This document shows, piece by piece, positions 38,812 through 49,310 of a stretch of 64,000 bases of DNA. The first letter of the stretch is position 1. Every line of letters begins with the position of its first letter. The notes beneath the pieces are model-generated. The model saw only the letters and a list, made by a program, of their open reading frames with translations. It had not been told where the DNA came from and did not search any database. The stretch is from Nephrocerus scutellatus (taxonomy: Eukaryota > Arthropoda > Insecta > Diptera > Pipunculidae), in the NCBI GenBank assembly GCA_947095585.1, contig OX352761.1:62944882-63008881 (forward strand), given 5' to 3'. The position numbers were made by a program, and so were the translations under genes.

Positions 38812-40116
38812 ATGGGTGTTTTTTTAGGAGGTTTGTTTTTCCGATAGATGTCGTTTTATTTTATGACAGTTGTTTTGACAGCTCAAAGTGGCATTTCTAC
38901 TCAATATTGTTTGGCAAATCATTATGAATAGGTTAACTCCAGAACAACGTTTTCAAATCGTGGAAATTTATTTTCAAAATCAGTGTTCAATTAAAAATGT
39001 TTATAGAGCACTTCGTGAATTTTATGGTGCACATAATCGTCCGTCAGAGACCACCATAAAGAACGTAATTACCAAATTTCGGTCTACATTCACTGTTTTG
39101 GATGCCAAGCCACCGACAAGAATGAGAAGAGTTCGTACAGAAGAAAATATTGCTGTCGTTGAGGCCAGTGTCGAAGAAAACGACAATTTATCGATTCGTC
39201 GTCGTGCTCAGCAAATTGGACTTTGTCCATCGACTTTATGGAAAATTTTACGTAAAGATTTGGGTTTGGTGCCATACAAAATTCAATTGGTGCAAGAATT
39301 AAAGCCACACGACCATCGTTTGCGCCGTGAATTCAGTGATTGGTCGTTAAATCAATTGAACGAAGATCCATTTTTTTACCGTAAAATTCTCTTCAGTGAT
39401 GAGGCGCATTTTTTGTTAAATGGATACGTCAACAAACAAAATTGTCGCATTTGGAGCAAAGATAATCCACACGCCGTTCAAGAATTACCAATGCATCCTG
39501 ATAAATGTACTGTTTGGTGCGGTCTATGGGCTGGTGGGATCATCGGTCCATATTTCTTTAAAAATGAGGAAGGACGACGCGTTACCGTGAATGGAAATCG
39601 ATACAGAACCATGTTAAATGAGTTTTTGTTGTCAAATCTTGAAGATATGGATATGGATGAAATGTGGTTTCAACAAGATGGTGCCACTTGCCATACAGCA
39701 CGTGAAACAATCGACTTATTGAAAGAAACTTTCAACGACAACATTATTTCGAGAAATGGTCCGGTGAATTGGCCTCCGCGTTCGTGCGATTTGACGCCAC
39801 TCGATTACTTTTTGTGGGGATACGTGAAGTCATTGGTTTATGTGGATAAACCTCAATCGATTGACGCTTTGGAAACCAATATTCAACGTGTCATTGCTGA
39901 CATACGCCCTCAAATGCTTGAAAAAGTGCTGGAAAATTGGACCTCCAGAATGACATTTGTGAAAAATAGTCGTGGTAGCCATATGCCAGAAATTGTGTTT
40001 AAATGTTAAATGCCAAAAAATTATCTACCAAATAAAAAAAAAATTTTGGTCATTTCATAATTTTATATGTGTTTTATTCAAAAAAAAAATCGGCAACCTC
40101 TTAAAAAAACACCCGT
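38812..40116 (+). mobile_element. Mariner-like element, copy 3
   Basis: A 1,305-bp element flanked by TA (38810-38811 and 40117-40118), inserted in BEL-2 gag in the opposite orientation. The second base of the 5' repeat is T here (ATGGGTG), where copies 1 and 2 have A. The gene is intact. Confidence 0.93.
38924..40009 (+). CDS. Mariner-like transposase, copy 3 (361 aa)
   Basis: Same as copy 2 except Val at residue 58; Arg at 94; catalytic D159, D252 and D289 present. The GTG 36 bases upstream is again not preferred to the ATG. No disabling change is visible. Confidence 0.93.
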   Translation: MNRLTPEQRFQIVEIYFQNQCSIKNVYRALREFYGAHNRPSETTIKNVITKFRSTFTVLDAKPPTRMRRVRTEENIAVVEASVEENDNLSIRRRAQQIGLCPSTLWKILRKDLGLVPYKIQLVQELKPHDHRLRREFSDWSLNQLNEDPFFYRKILFSDEAHFLLNGYVNKQNCRIWSKDNPHAVQELPMHPDKCTVWCGLWAGGIIGPYFFKNEEGRRVTVNGNRYRTMLNEFLLSNLEDMDMDEMWFQQDGATCHTARETIDLLKETFNDNIISRNGPVNWPPRSCDLTPLDYFLWGYVKSLVYVDKPQSIDALETNIQRVIADIRPQMLEKVLENWTSRMTFVKNSRGSHMPEIVFKC

Positions 40117-40118
40117 TA

Positions 40119-40450
40119 GTTTCCCTGCCATGAACGCTGGAATGGAACAGGTCAAATAAGCTTTGCCATTCTGTATAATCGCCAGAAAACGTGGGAATTT
40201 GTAGTTTCGCAAGACGCACTTCTGGTCCTGAATTCATAATGGTTGCATTCAATGTAATTTCGTTGCCCGTATTGCTACTTTCAGAAATATCGCGTTTTTT
40301 GATGCAATCGTTTAATTTTGAGACAATGTTGTAATAGAATTCTCCTGATTCCTCCAATTAAGACTCCATCTTTCTATCGAGCGCGAACATGCTCGCTTCT
40401 AATTCGATAATCTTGCCCAATCTTTTGCGCTATTCACTTTTATGCGTAAC
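40119..40450 (-). pseudogene. BEL-2 Gag, N-terminal region
   Basis: The minus frame from 40357 reads MEESGEFYYNIVSKLN, then VRLAKLQIPTFSGDYTEW and QSLFDLFHSSVHG, the conserved start of the BEL capsid domain. A stop just upstream of this Met (near 40360) separates it from an open stretch with N-terminal Gag-like sequence (ALDRKMES) up to about 40450. The C-terminal side is split by mariner copy 3. Confidence 0.8.
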
Positions 40451-40716
40451 TCTTTAATTGGTGTGTCTTTTAATACTAAATGTCTATTCTATGTCTATGC
40501 TATGTATTTCAATGAACGTCAAAGTTTTAAGACAAACAAGTTTTTTGTTATTGAAAATTAAAGTGACCAAATATAAATTGTTATTTATGAAAATTAATAG
40601 AATTCTAGCCAACTTGAACATTAGAGATAAGTATAAATTCTGAATTATTTTGAGTTATTTTCTAGTTATATTTTCTTTCAGTTATCTCCTTTTGATTGTG
40701 TCAACAACAGACATCT
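40451..40716 (-). repeat. Possible BEL LTR between BEL-3 integrase and BEL-2 gag
   Basis: About 265 AT-rich bases lie, on minus, after the end of an integrase frame and before a gag frame, the position of an LTR shared by two tandem BEL copies. On minus TGTTGTTGACAC near 40708 could be the LTR start. The primer site and LTR end are not convincing, so this is tentative. Confidence 0.4.
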
Positions 40717-41070
40717 TCAGTGTTGTGATGTTTTATTTTGTGTTGCGTGAATATCTTGTGCTTTCAATTCTTCATTGTTAACATAGCTGATCGGGAGTCG
40801 GCAGATCTTTGATATAGCTCGTTTAACCTGTCCTTGAGACAGTCGCCACTTAAGTGGTGGAAGGTTTTCATCCTTCGAAATTATTAATTCACCAACCGCA
40901 ACATTTCGTTCCTTCGACGTCCACTTCCGGCGATGCTGAAGTTCTGCCAGGTACTCATTTGACCATCTTGACCAAAAATCCTGGTGAATTTGTTGAACAA
41001 ATCTCATCCTTTTTATAGTTGAAATGTTTTCCTCTTCAATATTTGGCTTAATAACTGCATTTAATGGCCT
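40717..41070 (-). pseudogene. BEL-3 integrase, C-terminal domain
   Basis: It reads IHQDFWSRWSNEYLAELQHR and RKWTSKERNVAVGELIISKD, then PPLKWRLSQGQVKRAI, the standard C-terminus of BEL/Pao integrase, though shortened in the last part. It is continuous at its upstream end with 44231 onward if the RTE-A insertion and one copy of its target duplication are disregarded. Confidence 0.85.
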
Positions 41071-41082
41071 TCTTCTTCTTTT

Positions 41083-42305
41083 TTATGTCCTGTATCCCCT
41101 TGTGGGTCCTAGGGCCTCTACTACGCCTACGCGCCATCGCGTGCGGTTCCTGGCAATAAGCTTCAGCTCTCTCCAACTCTTCCCCAATTGCCGTGCCTCC
41201 TCTTCAACTGTTCTGCGCCATGTTTTTCTCGGACGACCCGTTCTTCTACCATCCTGAGATAACGGGTTCCATTGCATTGCGTAGTTTGCTATGGAACTGA
41301 CGCCTTTTCGGAGTGTATGACCAATCCACTGCCACTTCCGTCGTTGGATGGTTGTGCCTATTGGTTCCTGACTCGTTCTCTGGTAAAGATGTTCGTTAGA
41401 GATACGATTAGGCCAGAAAACCCTTAAGATGTTCCGTAGGCACCTATTTACGAATGTTTGTAATCTTTTTGTGATAGTAGCGGTCACCTTCCAAGTGCTG
41501 CACCCATACAACAGCACAGATTCAACATTTGAGCGGAACAGTCGCAGCTTGGTGTTTAAGCTGATCGCATTGCTTCGCCATATCATGGTTGCCGGTACCG
41601 GTTGTCCAGCAATGTTAACATGAGTAAGTGATGATTTTGGTTTTGACTATTAATCTTCAAACCCGCAACATTTGCCTCCCTCTCCACATTTGTTGTCATT
41701 TGGTGCAGCTCCATAATTCTGTGTGAGAGTAAACAAACGTCGTCAGCGTAATCCAGATGTTTGAGTTGAGATGTAAGAGTCCAACGAATTCCTCCGTTTC
41801 CAGTAGATAAAGCTGCGCGAAGTACATCGCTAATCACCAACAAAAAAAGTATCGGCGATAGAATGCAACCTTGTCGTACCCCACTTAGGATCTCGAACTC
41901 CTCCGACAGCTTTCCTCTATGTAGCACATGACATTTGGAGCCATCATAGGTTTCTTTAATAATAGCTATTAGTTTATCGGGTATACCTCTCCTGCGCAAG
42001 GCGAGTCAGATAAACTGTCTGTTGACACTGTCAAACGCCTTCTCAAAATCGATGAACAGTAGGTGCAGTGGTGACCGGAATTCAACGCACTGTTCAATAA
42101 TGATCCGCAGGGTGTTTATGTGGTCTACACAGGAGGATCCAGTGCGGAAACCTGCTTGTTCGGCATCGATTGTATCTTCCAGATGTTCCTTAATACGCTC
42201 AAGTACTACTTTGGCTATTACTTTTGCAACTGCAGGGAGAACGCAAATACCTCTCCAGTTTTCGCACTCCATAAGACTACCTTTTTTAGGAAGCTTGACA
42301 ATCAT
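41083..42305 (-). pseudogene. RTE-A copy 2 reverse transcriptase
   Basis: Three consecutive minus frames. 42305-42006 has KGMIVKLPKKGSLMECENW and LLFIDFEKAFDSVNRQF. 41999-41583 has SGVRQGCILSPILF and the YADDVCLL catalytic box. 41586-41083 is the C-terminal domain ending GPTRGYRT. A nonsense/frame change lies near 42003 and a deletion near 41600, where KIN is followed by unrelated residues. Confidence 0.88.
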
Positions 42306-42424
42306 TCCCTTCTTCCACTCGTCGGGGAAACTTTCTACCCAAGCTCTCTCTACAAGAGGATATAAAAGCTCTGCTGATGTCGTTGGAGCTGCACGCAGAA
42401 GCTCTGCGGGTATACCATCTAGTC

Positions 42425-43033
42425 CTACCGCTTTTTGTTCTTTAGTGCGTTAATCGCGGTAGCGATCTCGTCTTTACTAGGAGTTGAGGTGCGAATTCGG
42501 GAAATTGTTACTTCCGACAGCTCTGTTTGATTTAGGTGCATATCGTTAGCAAATACACGGTTAAGGACCGTAGAGAAATGCTCCTTCCATCGCTTGAGCT
42601 GATCCTCATCTGAAACGAGTACGGCACCATCTAGGCCTTTCACCGGATGTTGGCTAGAGCGGTGACCACCTGTCAGCTCTTTGGTGATTCTGTGAACGGT
42701 TCTGCTATCGCACCTGCTCGCTGCTTCCTCTGCTTCTGAGGCCAGGTTGTTAATATAGTTACGCTTGTCACGTCTTACACTACGCTGCACTTCTCTCATT
42801 TTTCTTCGATACATGGACTCAAGCTCGCTCCTCGCTGCTGCTGGGATATCTACAATACGAGATTTAAGTAGCTTATGTTCTTCAATCTGCCTCCAGGTAT
42901 CTTCGGTAAGCCACGTGCTGTGCCTTGCCTGGCTTCTACCAACAATACTTTCCGCTCCAGATGTGAAAACATTTTTCACAGCCTTCCAATGCTCCTGGAT
43001 GGTTGTCGGCAGTGAGCTGCTGATTGCTTCCAC
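42425..43033 (-). pseudogene. RTE-A copy 2 linker between endonuclease and RT
   Basis: An open frame of 202 codons, rich in Arg/Glu/Lys. It reads QARHSTWLTEDTWRQIEEHK and later DEIATAINALKNKK, the segment before RT motif 1 that usually ends in a DGIPAEL-type sequence, here just after the frame breaks at 42425. This part is absent from RTE-A copy 1. Confidence 0.8.
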
Positions 43034-43039
43034 TCCTTG

Positions 43040-43953
43040 CTATAAATGATCCTTTAATTGCTGGCGTACTGAGGGGATCTTTAGCCGGTCGATGTTATAC
43101 CTAGGCATTCGGATGATATTGCGGATTCTATGAACTGATGCAGTACGTAACTGGACAGTAGCTACCATAAGGTGATGACCACGTACCATACCCATGTCGG
43201 CTCCTCGTCTGTTTCGGACGTCTAACAGACAGCTCCTAAAACGTCGGCTGATCGCCATGTGGTCGATTTGGTTGGATGATGATTGCCTGTCAGTTGACAC
43301 CCAGCTGACCTTGTGGCAAGTCTTATGCTCAAACATGGTGCCTCCTATGACAAGGTTGTTGGTGTTGCAGAAATCAACAAATCTTTCACCATTGTCATTT
43401 CTTTCGCCGAGGCCGTTCTTCCCAATCACATGCTTGAGTCCTTCATTGTCGTTGCCAACCTTGGCATTCAAGTCCCCCATCACGATGATGATATCTCCGT
43501 TCGTTGAATACAGCGTTTAGTTGACTGTAGAAGTTGTCCTTTTCATCCTCAGTCGAGGGATTCGTTGGGGCGTAGCACTCTATGATCGTGACGCGCCGTA
43601 CTCTAGTCCGAAATCTGGCCGATAAGATCCTATCACTATGCGGGTGCCAGGAAATTAGGCCTCTACGTGCTGTTGGCGTTAGCAGCAGACCCACTCCAGA
43701 TTCACGGGGACTGCCAGACTGGGGAGGGTTTGCCAGAGTAGAGTAGCACAGTGTTACACGTTGGGGATTGGTACTCTCCCGCGTCGAACCATCTTACTTC
43801 ACTCACTCCCAGTATGTCCAAATTAAATCGAAGAAACTCACGTTCCAGTTGAAGAAATCTGGAATTTTGAGGTCCTTCACTCCCAGAGTCAAGGAGCGTC
43901 CTCACATTCCAGAAACCAATCTTAGTCCGGGTACAATAGCCAAAAGTCGTCAT
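43040..43953 (-). pseudogene. RTE-A copy 2 endonuclease
   Basis: Three minus frames in succession (43953-43702, 43694-43443, 43483-43040) cover an APE-type endonuclease: IGFWNVRTLLDS, DILGVSEVRWF, ECYAPTNPSTEDEKDNFY, GDLNAKVG and the C-terminal SSNQIDHMAI with the catalytic Asp-His. Small indels near 43700 and 43470 shift the frame. It is more complete than copy 1 at its C-terminal side. Confidence 0.88.
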
Positions 43954-44222
43954 TATTCGATTATTACTTATCCGAGGCGTTGTTTCAGTTTCAGTAGCGG
44001 GTATTTTTCGGTACCGCAGGGTGCTAGCCCACGTTACCTAGACTAGAAACGCTAGACCGTTCGCACTTGCAGTTTTAGCCTACATGTATAAGGATTTATA
44101 CACATAGTTGCCCGGGGACCTACACGAGGAGGTAGAGCAAGCACTACATCACGAACTTGATTGTTGCGCTACTGGCCCAAACCAAGTTTTGAGCAGTCAG
44201 TAGTTTCCCGATCAATCAATCG

Positions 44223-44945
44223 AATGGCCTGCCAATCAGAAAGTGACCGGGTGTAATGGCAGTGAAGTCATCTGGATTCGACGAACTTGGAGTTTATGGC
44301 CGCGAATTTAATATGGCCTCTATTTGCTTTATAACGGTGTTTAACTCTTCGAACGTCAAAGAGGAGTTTGCAACCACCCGTCTCAGGTGAAATTTCGCAG
44401 ATTTCACCGCTGCTTCGTATAACATGCCAAAGTGCGGTGACGCAGGTGAAGCGAAGTGCCACCTTATTCCATCTGCTTGACACATGCGAATGATGGTATC
44501 GTTGTGCTCCTGCAAAGAGAATAAATTTAATAACTCATTTAATTTGAAGTTGGCTCCGACAAAATTAGTCCCATTGTCGGAAAGTATATTTGAACACAAT
44601 CTTCTTGTTGACATAAATCTTTTGAGTGCCCCAATGAATGCATCAGTTGTTAATTCTTTCACCAAATCGAGATGCACGGCCTTAATTGCAAAACATACGA
44701 AGACGGATATATATGCCTTGGGAGGAGCCTTCCCTCTTATTTTGTAGTGCATATAAGCTGGACCACAATAGCCCACGCAGACATTAGAAAATGGTGGCGC
44801 ACATTTAATGCGTTCTAGAGGCAAATTTCCCATTATCTGATGAATGCAGGTTGGCGTGGTTTTAAAACATCTAATACTACTCCGGAGCACCTTTTGAACA
44901 AGTCGTCTTCCTTGTAGTGTGCCAATAATTTTGTCTTACGGCAGC
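44223..44945 (-). pseudogene. BEL-3 integrase, core
   Basis: The minus frame at 44890-44294 has the Zn-domain end (IHQIMGNLPLERI), VGYCGPAYMHYK with Cys where the first catalytic Asp is expected, then LCSNILSDNGTNFVG (second Asp) and FGMLYEAAVKSAKFH (catalytic Glu region). It ends HFLIGR at the RTE-A insertion. Upstream it is truncated at about 44945, next to RTE-B sequence. The Asp-to-Cys change, if the alignment is right, would inactivate it. Confidence 0.82.
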
Positions 44946-45300
44946 GAGTAAGGCCTGTGGACCTCCATGTAAATGTTTTATATGAAGAAAATTAAGGAGG
45001 GTAAGTGTAAAGAGGCGGTCAGCCATTAGCAGAAATAGGGGAAATAACACAGAATGCTCTAGAATTGCATGTGACCGTAACTATCTCTGACTGGTGGAAG
45101 TCCGATCAAACCTCCACGTGGTGGCCGCTGGTAATTTTCCTCCAATGCAGGAAAAGCTGAATGATCGGGCTAGTCCCTTCAAAGTAAGGTTGGCGCGAGG
45201 CCAATAACCTCGACTGTAAAAAATTATTATTACGGAACCCAAAATCAGCCTCGGATACACTGATGAACGACGACGACCACGGCAACGAAAACGGCAAAAC
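44946..45300 (+). other. RTE-B 5' untranslated region
   Basis: GC-richer sequence directly upstream of the RTE-B endonuclease. It has no coding content I recognise apart from short frames. The left limit is where BEL-3 integrase similarity ends. Confidence 0.5.
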
Positions 45301-46151
45301 GATTTAAGAATTTTCTCATGGAACGTACGCTCACTGTATAAAACTCGAGCTGCACAGCAGCTTGCCTTTCCATATATAATGCTGACATAACAGCAATTCA
45401 GGAAATGCGATGGACGCGAAATGTCGTCTTACAAAAATCAGAATATGACATTTATTACAGCTGTCATGCAAGACATCATGTGCTCGGGGTGGGGTTTCTA
45501 GTCAGCAAAAGAATGAAACCCACCGTTATCGGCTTTAATGAAGTAAATTAACGGCTATGCACCCTTCGCGTGCGGGGCAAATTTAAAAACATAAGCCTCA
45601 TAAACGTTCACGCACCTACAGAGAATTCCCCAGATGATGAAAAAGAAGAATTCTTTGAATCAGTCGAACGGGAACTCCATGCCTGCCCTCAGTATTATGT
45701 AAAAATCATTCTGGGGGATATGAATGCTAAAATAGGTAGGGAGACAGTATTCAGGCAGTACATTGGCACCCATAGCTTACACGAGAACACTAATGACAAT
45801 GGACAACGAGTCATAGAGATGGCAGCAAGCAATAATTTGGTCGTTGCGAGTACAAGGTTTGTGCGTACCGAGCAATGCAACAATCTCATAGAACGCGGGC
45901 ACGCGAAGATAAATATAAAGAGCTCAGAAGATATGAAAAAACCGTTCACCGGCGAAAGAAATCAGCCTGGGAGAAGAATATAGTCCATGAACTGGAACAG
46001 TACAGAGAGCAAGGACCGCACGAAGCAAGGCGCGGAAGTTCTACCAAAGGGTCCGCGGTATGACGCAATATACACCGCGTTGCACATACTGCAAGGACAA
46101 AGTCCACAAAGTCTTAAAGTCATCTTAGAGCGATGGGAAGAGCACTTTCAT
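45301..46151 (+). pseudogene. RTE-B endonuclease and linker
   Basis: Reading in shifting + frames: RIFSWNVRSLYKT (about 45310-45348) starts the APE endonuclease; then ADITAIQEMRW; then an open frame at 45570-45983 with ISLINVHAPTENSPDDEKEE and ILGDMNAKIGRE (catalytic Asp/Asn). After about 45900 the frame is lost and the C-terminal endonuclease is largely missing. Near 46125 LERWEEHF precedes the Jockey-2 insertion, which splits it from RFHELLNGQL at 46641. Confidence 0.78.
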
Positions 46152-46640
46152 TTTTTTTTAACTGCATTTGGCTTTATTCTTGAATCTTTCCTATCTTGGG
46201 AAACTCACAATTTGTTTTCAAATCTTACAAGCTAGATAAATTTTAAGTCTTAACCTATGTTAATTCTTAATATTAATATGCACTATTTGGTTTGTTGTTC
46301 ATATGGATTGGTTAGCTAGATCTAAGGGATCTTTTCTTTTAAGGCGCCGATATCTAGGCCTCCATAGATGTTTCGATGTTGAGTTCGCGGTGTATGTTTG
46401 TGTTACGTATGTACCAAGGTGCGTTTACCATCCTTCGTAGTATTTTTGATTGCACACGTTGCAATTTTATTATATTTGAGGCACAGGCTGAGCCCCACAA
46501 TTGTATTCCGTAAGTCCAGATTGGTTTTAGTACCATTTTATACAACAAGACTTTACAGTCTAGAGTTAATTTAGAATTTTTTCCGATTAGCCAATTTATT
46601 TTATCACTCTTGATGTTGATTTGTTGTCGTTTTGTTTCGA
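46152..46640 (-). mobile_element. Jockey-2, short 3' fragment inserted in RTE-B
   Basis: A 5'-truncated LINE of about 489 bp. On + it starts with a T-run (46152-46160), the poly(A) of a minus insertion. TTTCAT flanks it on both sides (46146-46151, 46641-46646), a short target duplication. The minus frame reads RQQINIKSDKINWLIG, LYKMVLKPIWTYGIQLWG and LRRMVNAPWYIRN, a Jockey-clade RT C-terminal region, followed by about 200 bp of 3' UTR. It differs from Jockey-1. Confidence 0.85.
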
Positions 46641-47320
46641 TTTCATGAGTTGCTAAATGGCCAGTTAACTGAGGAATTGGAGGCTCCACCAATGACCGAA
46701 GATCATACTATGCTGCCGCCACCAAGCATAGTCGAAGTTAGCAGAGCGATAAATCGGCTCAAAAATAATAAGGCCCCGGGATCTGATGGGATCCCAGCGG
46801 AACTGATAAAAATAGGAGGCCCCACATTACACCAAGCAATTCATGAAATAATAGTGCAAGTGTGGGAAGAAGAAGTTATGCCAGAAGACTGGCGAAGAGG
46901 CATCCTGTGCCCCATACATAAGAAGGGAGATATCACAAAATGCAGCAATTATCGTGGTATAACGTTGTTGAGTACCGCGTATAAGATTTTCTCCTCTATC
47001 CTTCAAGACAGGATAGCCCCATACGCTAAAGTCATCATTGGTCCATACCAGTGTGGCTTCATCCCAGGCAAATCAACAACTGATCAGATTTACACCCTAA
47101 GGCAGGTGATGAAAAAATGTCTAGAGTTTCAAAACTCACTACACCATCTTTTTATAGACTTTAAAGCCGCCTATGATAGCATAGCCAGAGTAGAACTTTA
47201 TAAAGCCATGAGAGAATTCGGCATCCCAAATAAAATGACACGACTTTGTAGGTCGACCATGACCAATGTTATAAGCCAAGTAAAAATATCCAGATCACTA
47301 TCAAGCCCATTCAACATCTA
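46641..47320 (+). pseudogene. RTE-B reverse transcriptase, N-terminal half (left flank into unit 1)
   Basis: An open frame from RFHELLNGQL through INRLKNNKAPGSDGIPAELI (RT motif 0), WRRGILCPIHKKGD, NYRGITLLSTAYKIF, QCGFIPGKSTTDQIY to HHLFIDFKAAYDSIARVEL with the first catalytic Asp. After SSPFNI a stop occurs at about 47321, and the next frame begins far beyond the catalytic FADD region, which is deleted. Everything from 47021 on is repeated in later units; the part before 47021 is not, which fixes the left limit of the array. Confidence 0.88.
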
Positions 47321-47330
47321 ACAAAGTACA

Positions 47331-47700
47331 TGGTGGCCACGTCTGCGAGTAGAAGATCCAACATTGGTCCCTCAATTCAGATAGTGGAGCGCGAATTTGA
47401 AGTAGTGCAATCCTTTAACTATCTCGGGTCAACCAGAAATACGCGCACGGTTGCTTAAAGCCAACAAAGCCTACTATAGCCTGTCAAGACTCTTCAAATC
47501 CAGGAACTTAACCATAACATCCAAGCTGCTGATATATAAGACAATGGTCATACCAGTTCTTACATATGGATCCGAGACTTGGGTGCTTAGCAAAAAGCAT
47601 TCTGACCTCTTAGCCGCGTTCGAGAGAAAACACTTACGGAGAATTGTTGGCCCCGTATGTGAGGAAGGACGATTCCGGAGACTCTATAATGATGATCTCT
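47331..47700 (+). pseudogene. RTE-B RT C-terminal part, unit 1
   Basis: It reads RSNIGPSIQIVEREFEVVQS, then (after the small deletion near 47430) LLKANKAYYSLSRLFKSRNL, LIYKTMVIPVLTYGSETWVL and AFERKHLRRIVG. This is the thumb and C-terminal region of the same family as 32813-33455. It ends in GRFRRLYND, then passes directly into antisense BEL sequence at about 47697. Confidence 0.85.
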
Positions 47701-49310
47701 TGCTTGCTTTTTAGACTCCAACGTCGCTAGTTCACTCGGAAATTCCAATCTTTGAACTAATTTTATGATAGTTTGTAATCCAAAGTTCAACTCTTCTTGA
47801 CTTAGATTTCCAAATTTTCGAGTTTTTCGATTTTGCGTTCGTGATTGTGCAAAAACTGAAAAATATACACCATGACATTCCGAAAAGAAATAAAGTTGTT
47901 TCCAAATTTGATGCGCTGAAGTAAGTTTTCGTTGTCATTAAGAATCGGCTCAATTCTCTCCATTGTTTGTGAAAGTAATTGTGCTGCACACAATTCTAGT
48001 CTGGGCAATGTGGTGGTTTTTAATGGTGCTACCTTTGATTTAACGCAAAGTAACTTGACTGTGATCGCGTGGTTTGAGTTAACACTACGTATGTAAATCG
48101 CACATCCATAAGTCTTCTCGATAGCATCGGCGTATCCATGCAACTTCATTGATTTTGTTGCTGCATCTGAAAATAGATATCTATCAATGCGAAAATTATT
48201 CAGAAGCTGCAAGCTCGTTCTAAAATTGTGCCATTTTGTATGTAGGTTTTGTGGTAAGGCTGCGTCCCAATTTTGTTTCAATAGCCACAATTGTTGCATG
48301 AATATTTTTGCAAGTATTATAACTGATCCGGTTAACCCAAGGGGATTGAAAATCCTTGCAATGTCTGCTAGGACCATACGTTTTGTTATACGGTTAGCGT
48401 TTTCTAACAGCTTCACATTGAAACGAAAATGGTCAGATTGAGGTTGCCCAAATAAGCGTAGTGTTTTGATTGCATCGCCGTCATCAAGATTCAGTAATTT
48501 TTCGCGATTTTCAGCTGGAATGTCTGATAGTAAAGCTGGGTGATTGGAACACAATTTCCTTAGTTCCATTCTAGCCGTGCTTAGCATGTCGATGGTTTGA
48601 GTTTTTACACAAATTGCATCTTCCAATGACTCGGAACCGGTTAGCACATCATCCACATATACGTTCCTAAATATTACTTCGCTAGCCCACGGATTCCATT
48701 CCTCTAGTGCAAGTCGCTGCAAGCACTTTGTTGCTAGATATGGCGCGGACGCCGTACCATATGTAAAAGTTTACAGTTGAAAAGTTGTTAACTTGTCATC
48801 CGGTGTATTATGCCAAAGGATATATTAAAAGTGAGCATCGTCTTCGTGCACTCTTATCTAGCGATACATTTTTACAATATCTGCACAATATCAATACGAT
48901 AGAATGAGTGCGGAATCGTAATAAAATTAAGCAGGTCTTGTTGGACCACGGGTCCGACCATTAATATAGCATTTAACGACCTTCCTGATGTTGTTTTGGC
49001 CGACGCATCGAAAACGACGCGGAGTTTTGTCGATGTGCTTTCTGGCTTCAGCACACAACGTTGCGGCATGTAATAATGATGCCGAGCAATGCTCTCTTAG
49101 TCAAGAGCTCTCATGTGGCCCAGGGATTGATATTCATCAAGAAACTGACTGTACTGCTGCTTTAATTCTGTATTTTTGCTTAGTCGGGCCTCTAAGCTCA
49201 CAGACGAAATCGAAGACACCCTTCGGAACAAAGATATGTTAATATGTGCCTTCATAGATATTTAATCATAGGATGGGTTATAAATATGCTAAGAGGTATG
49301 AAAATTCGAG
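47697..49310 (-). pseudogene. BEL pol fragment, array unit 1
   Basis: On minus it begins with the RT linker (LEARLSKNTELKQQYSQFLD, about 49200), then LRVVFDASAKTTSGRSLN and MVGPVVQQDLLNFI, ending at a stop near 48872 where palm sequence is disrupted. It resumes in another frame (from about 48740) with ALEEWNP and the catalytic VYVDDVLTG, ARIFNPLGLTGSVIILAKIF, and the RNase H-like SDAATKSMKLHGYADA. It stops at 47802. Integrase is absent. The family resembles BEL-2. Confidence 0.85.

Larger units (their letters stand above)
41071..44222 (-). mobile_element. RTE-A copy 2, inserted in BEL-3 integrase
   Basis: A near full-length RTE-like element flanked by AATGGCCT (41063-41070 and 44223-44230). 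It reads on minus: about 270 bp of 5' UTR, endonuclease, linker, RT, short 3' end with AAG-rich tail. It lacks a stretch of about 170 bp near 41600 found in copy 1, but retains the roughly 1 kb of linker that copy 1 lost. There are several frameshifts. Confidence 0.88.
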
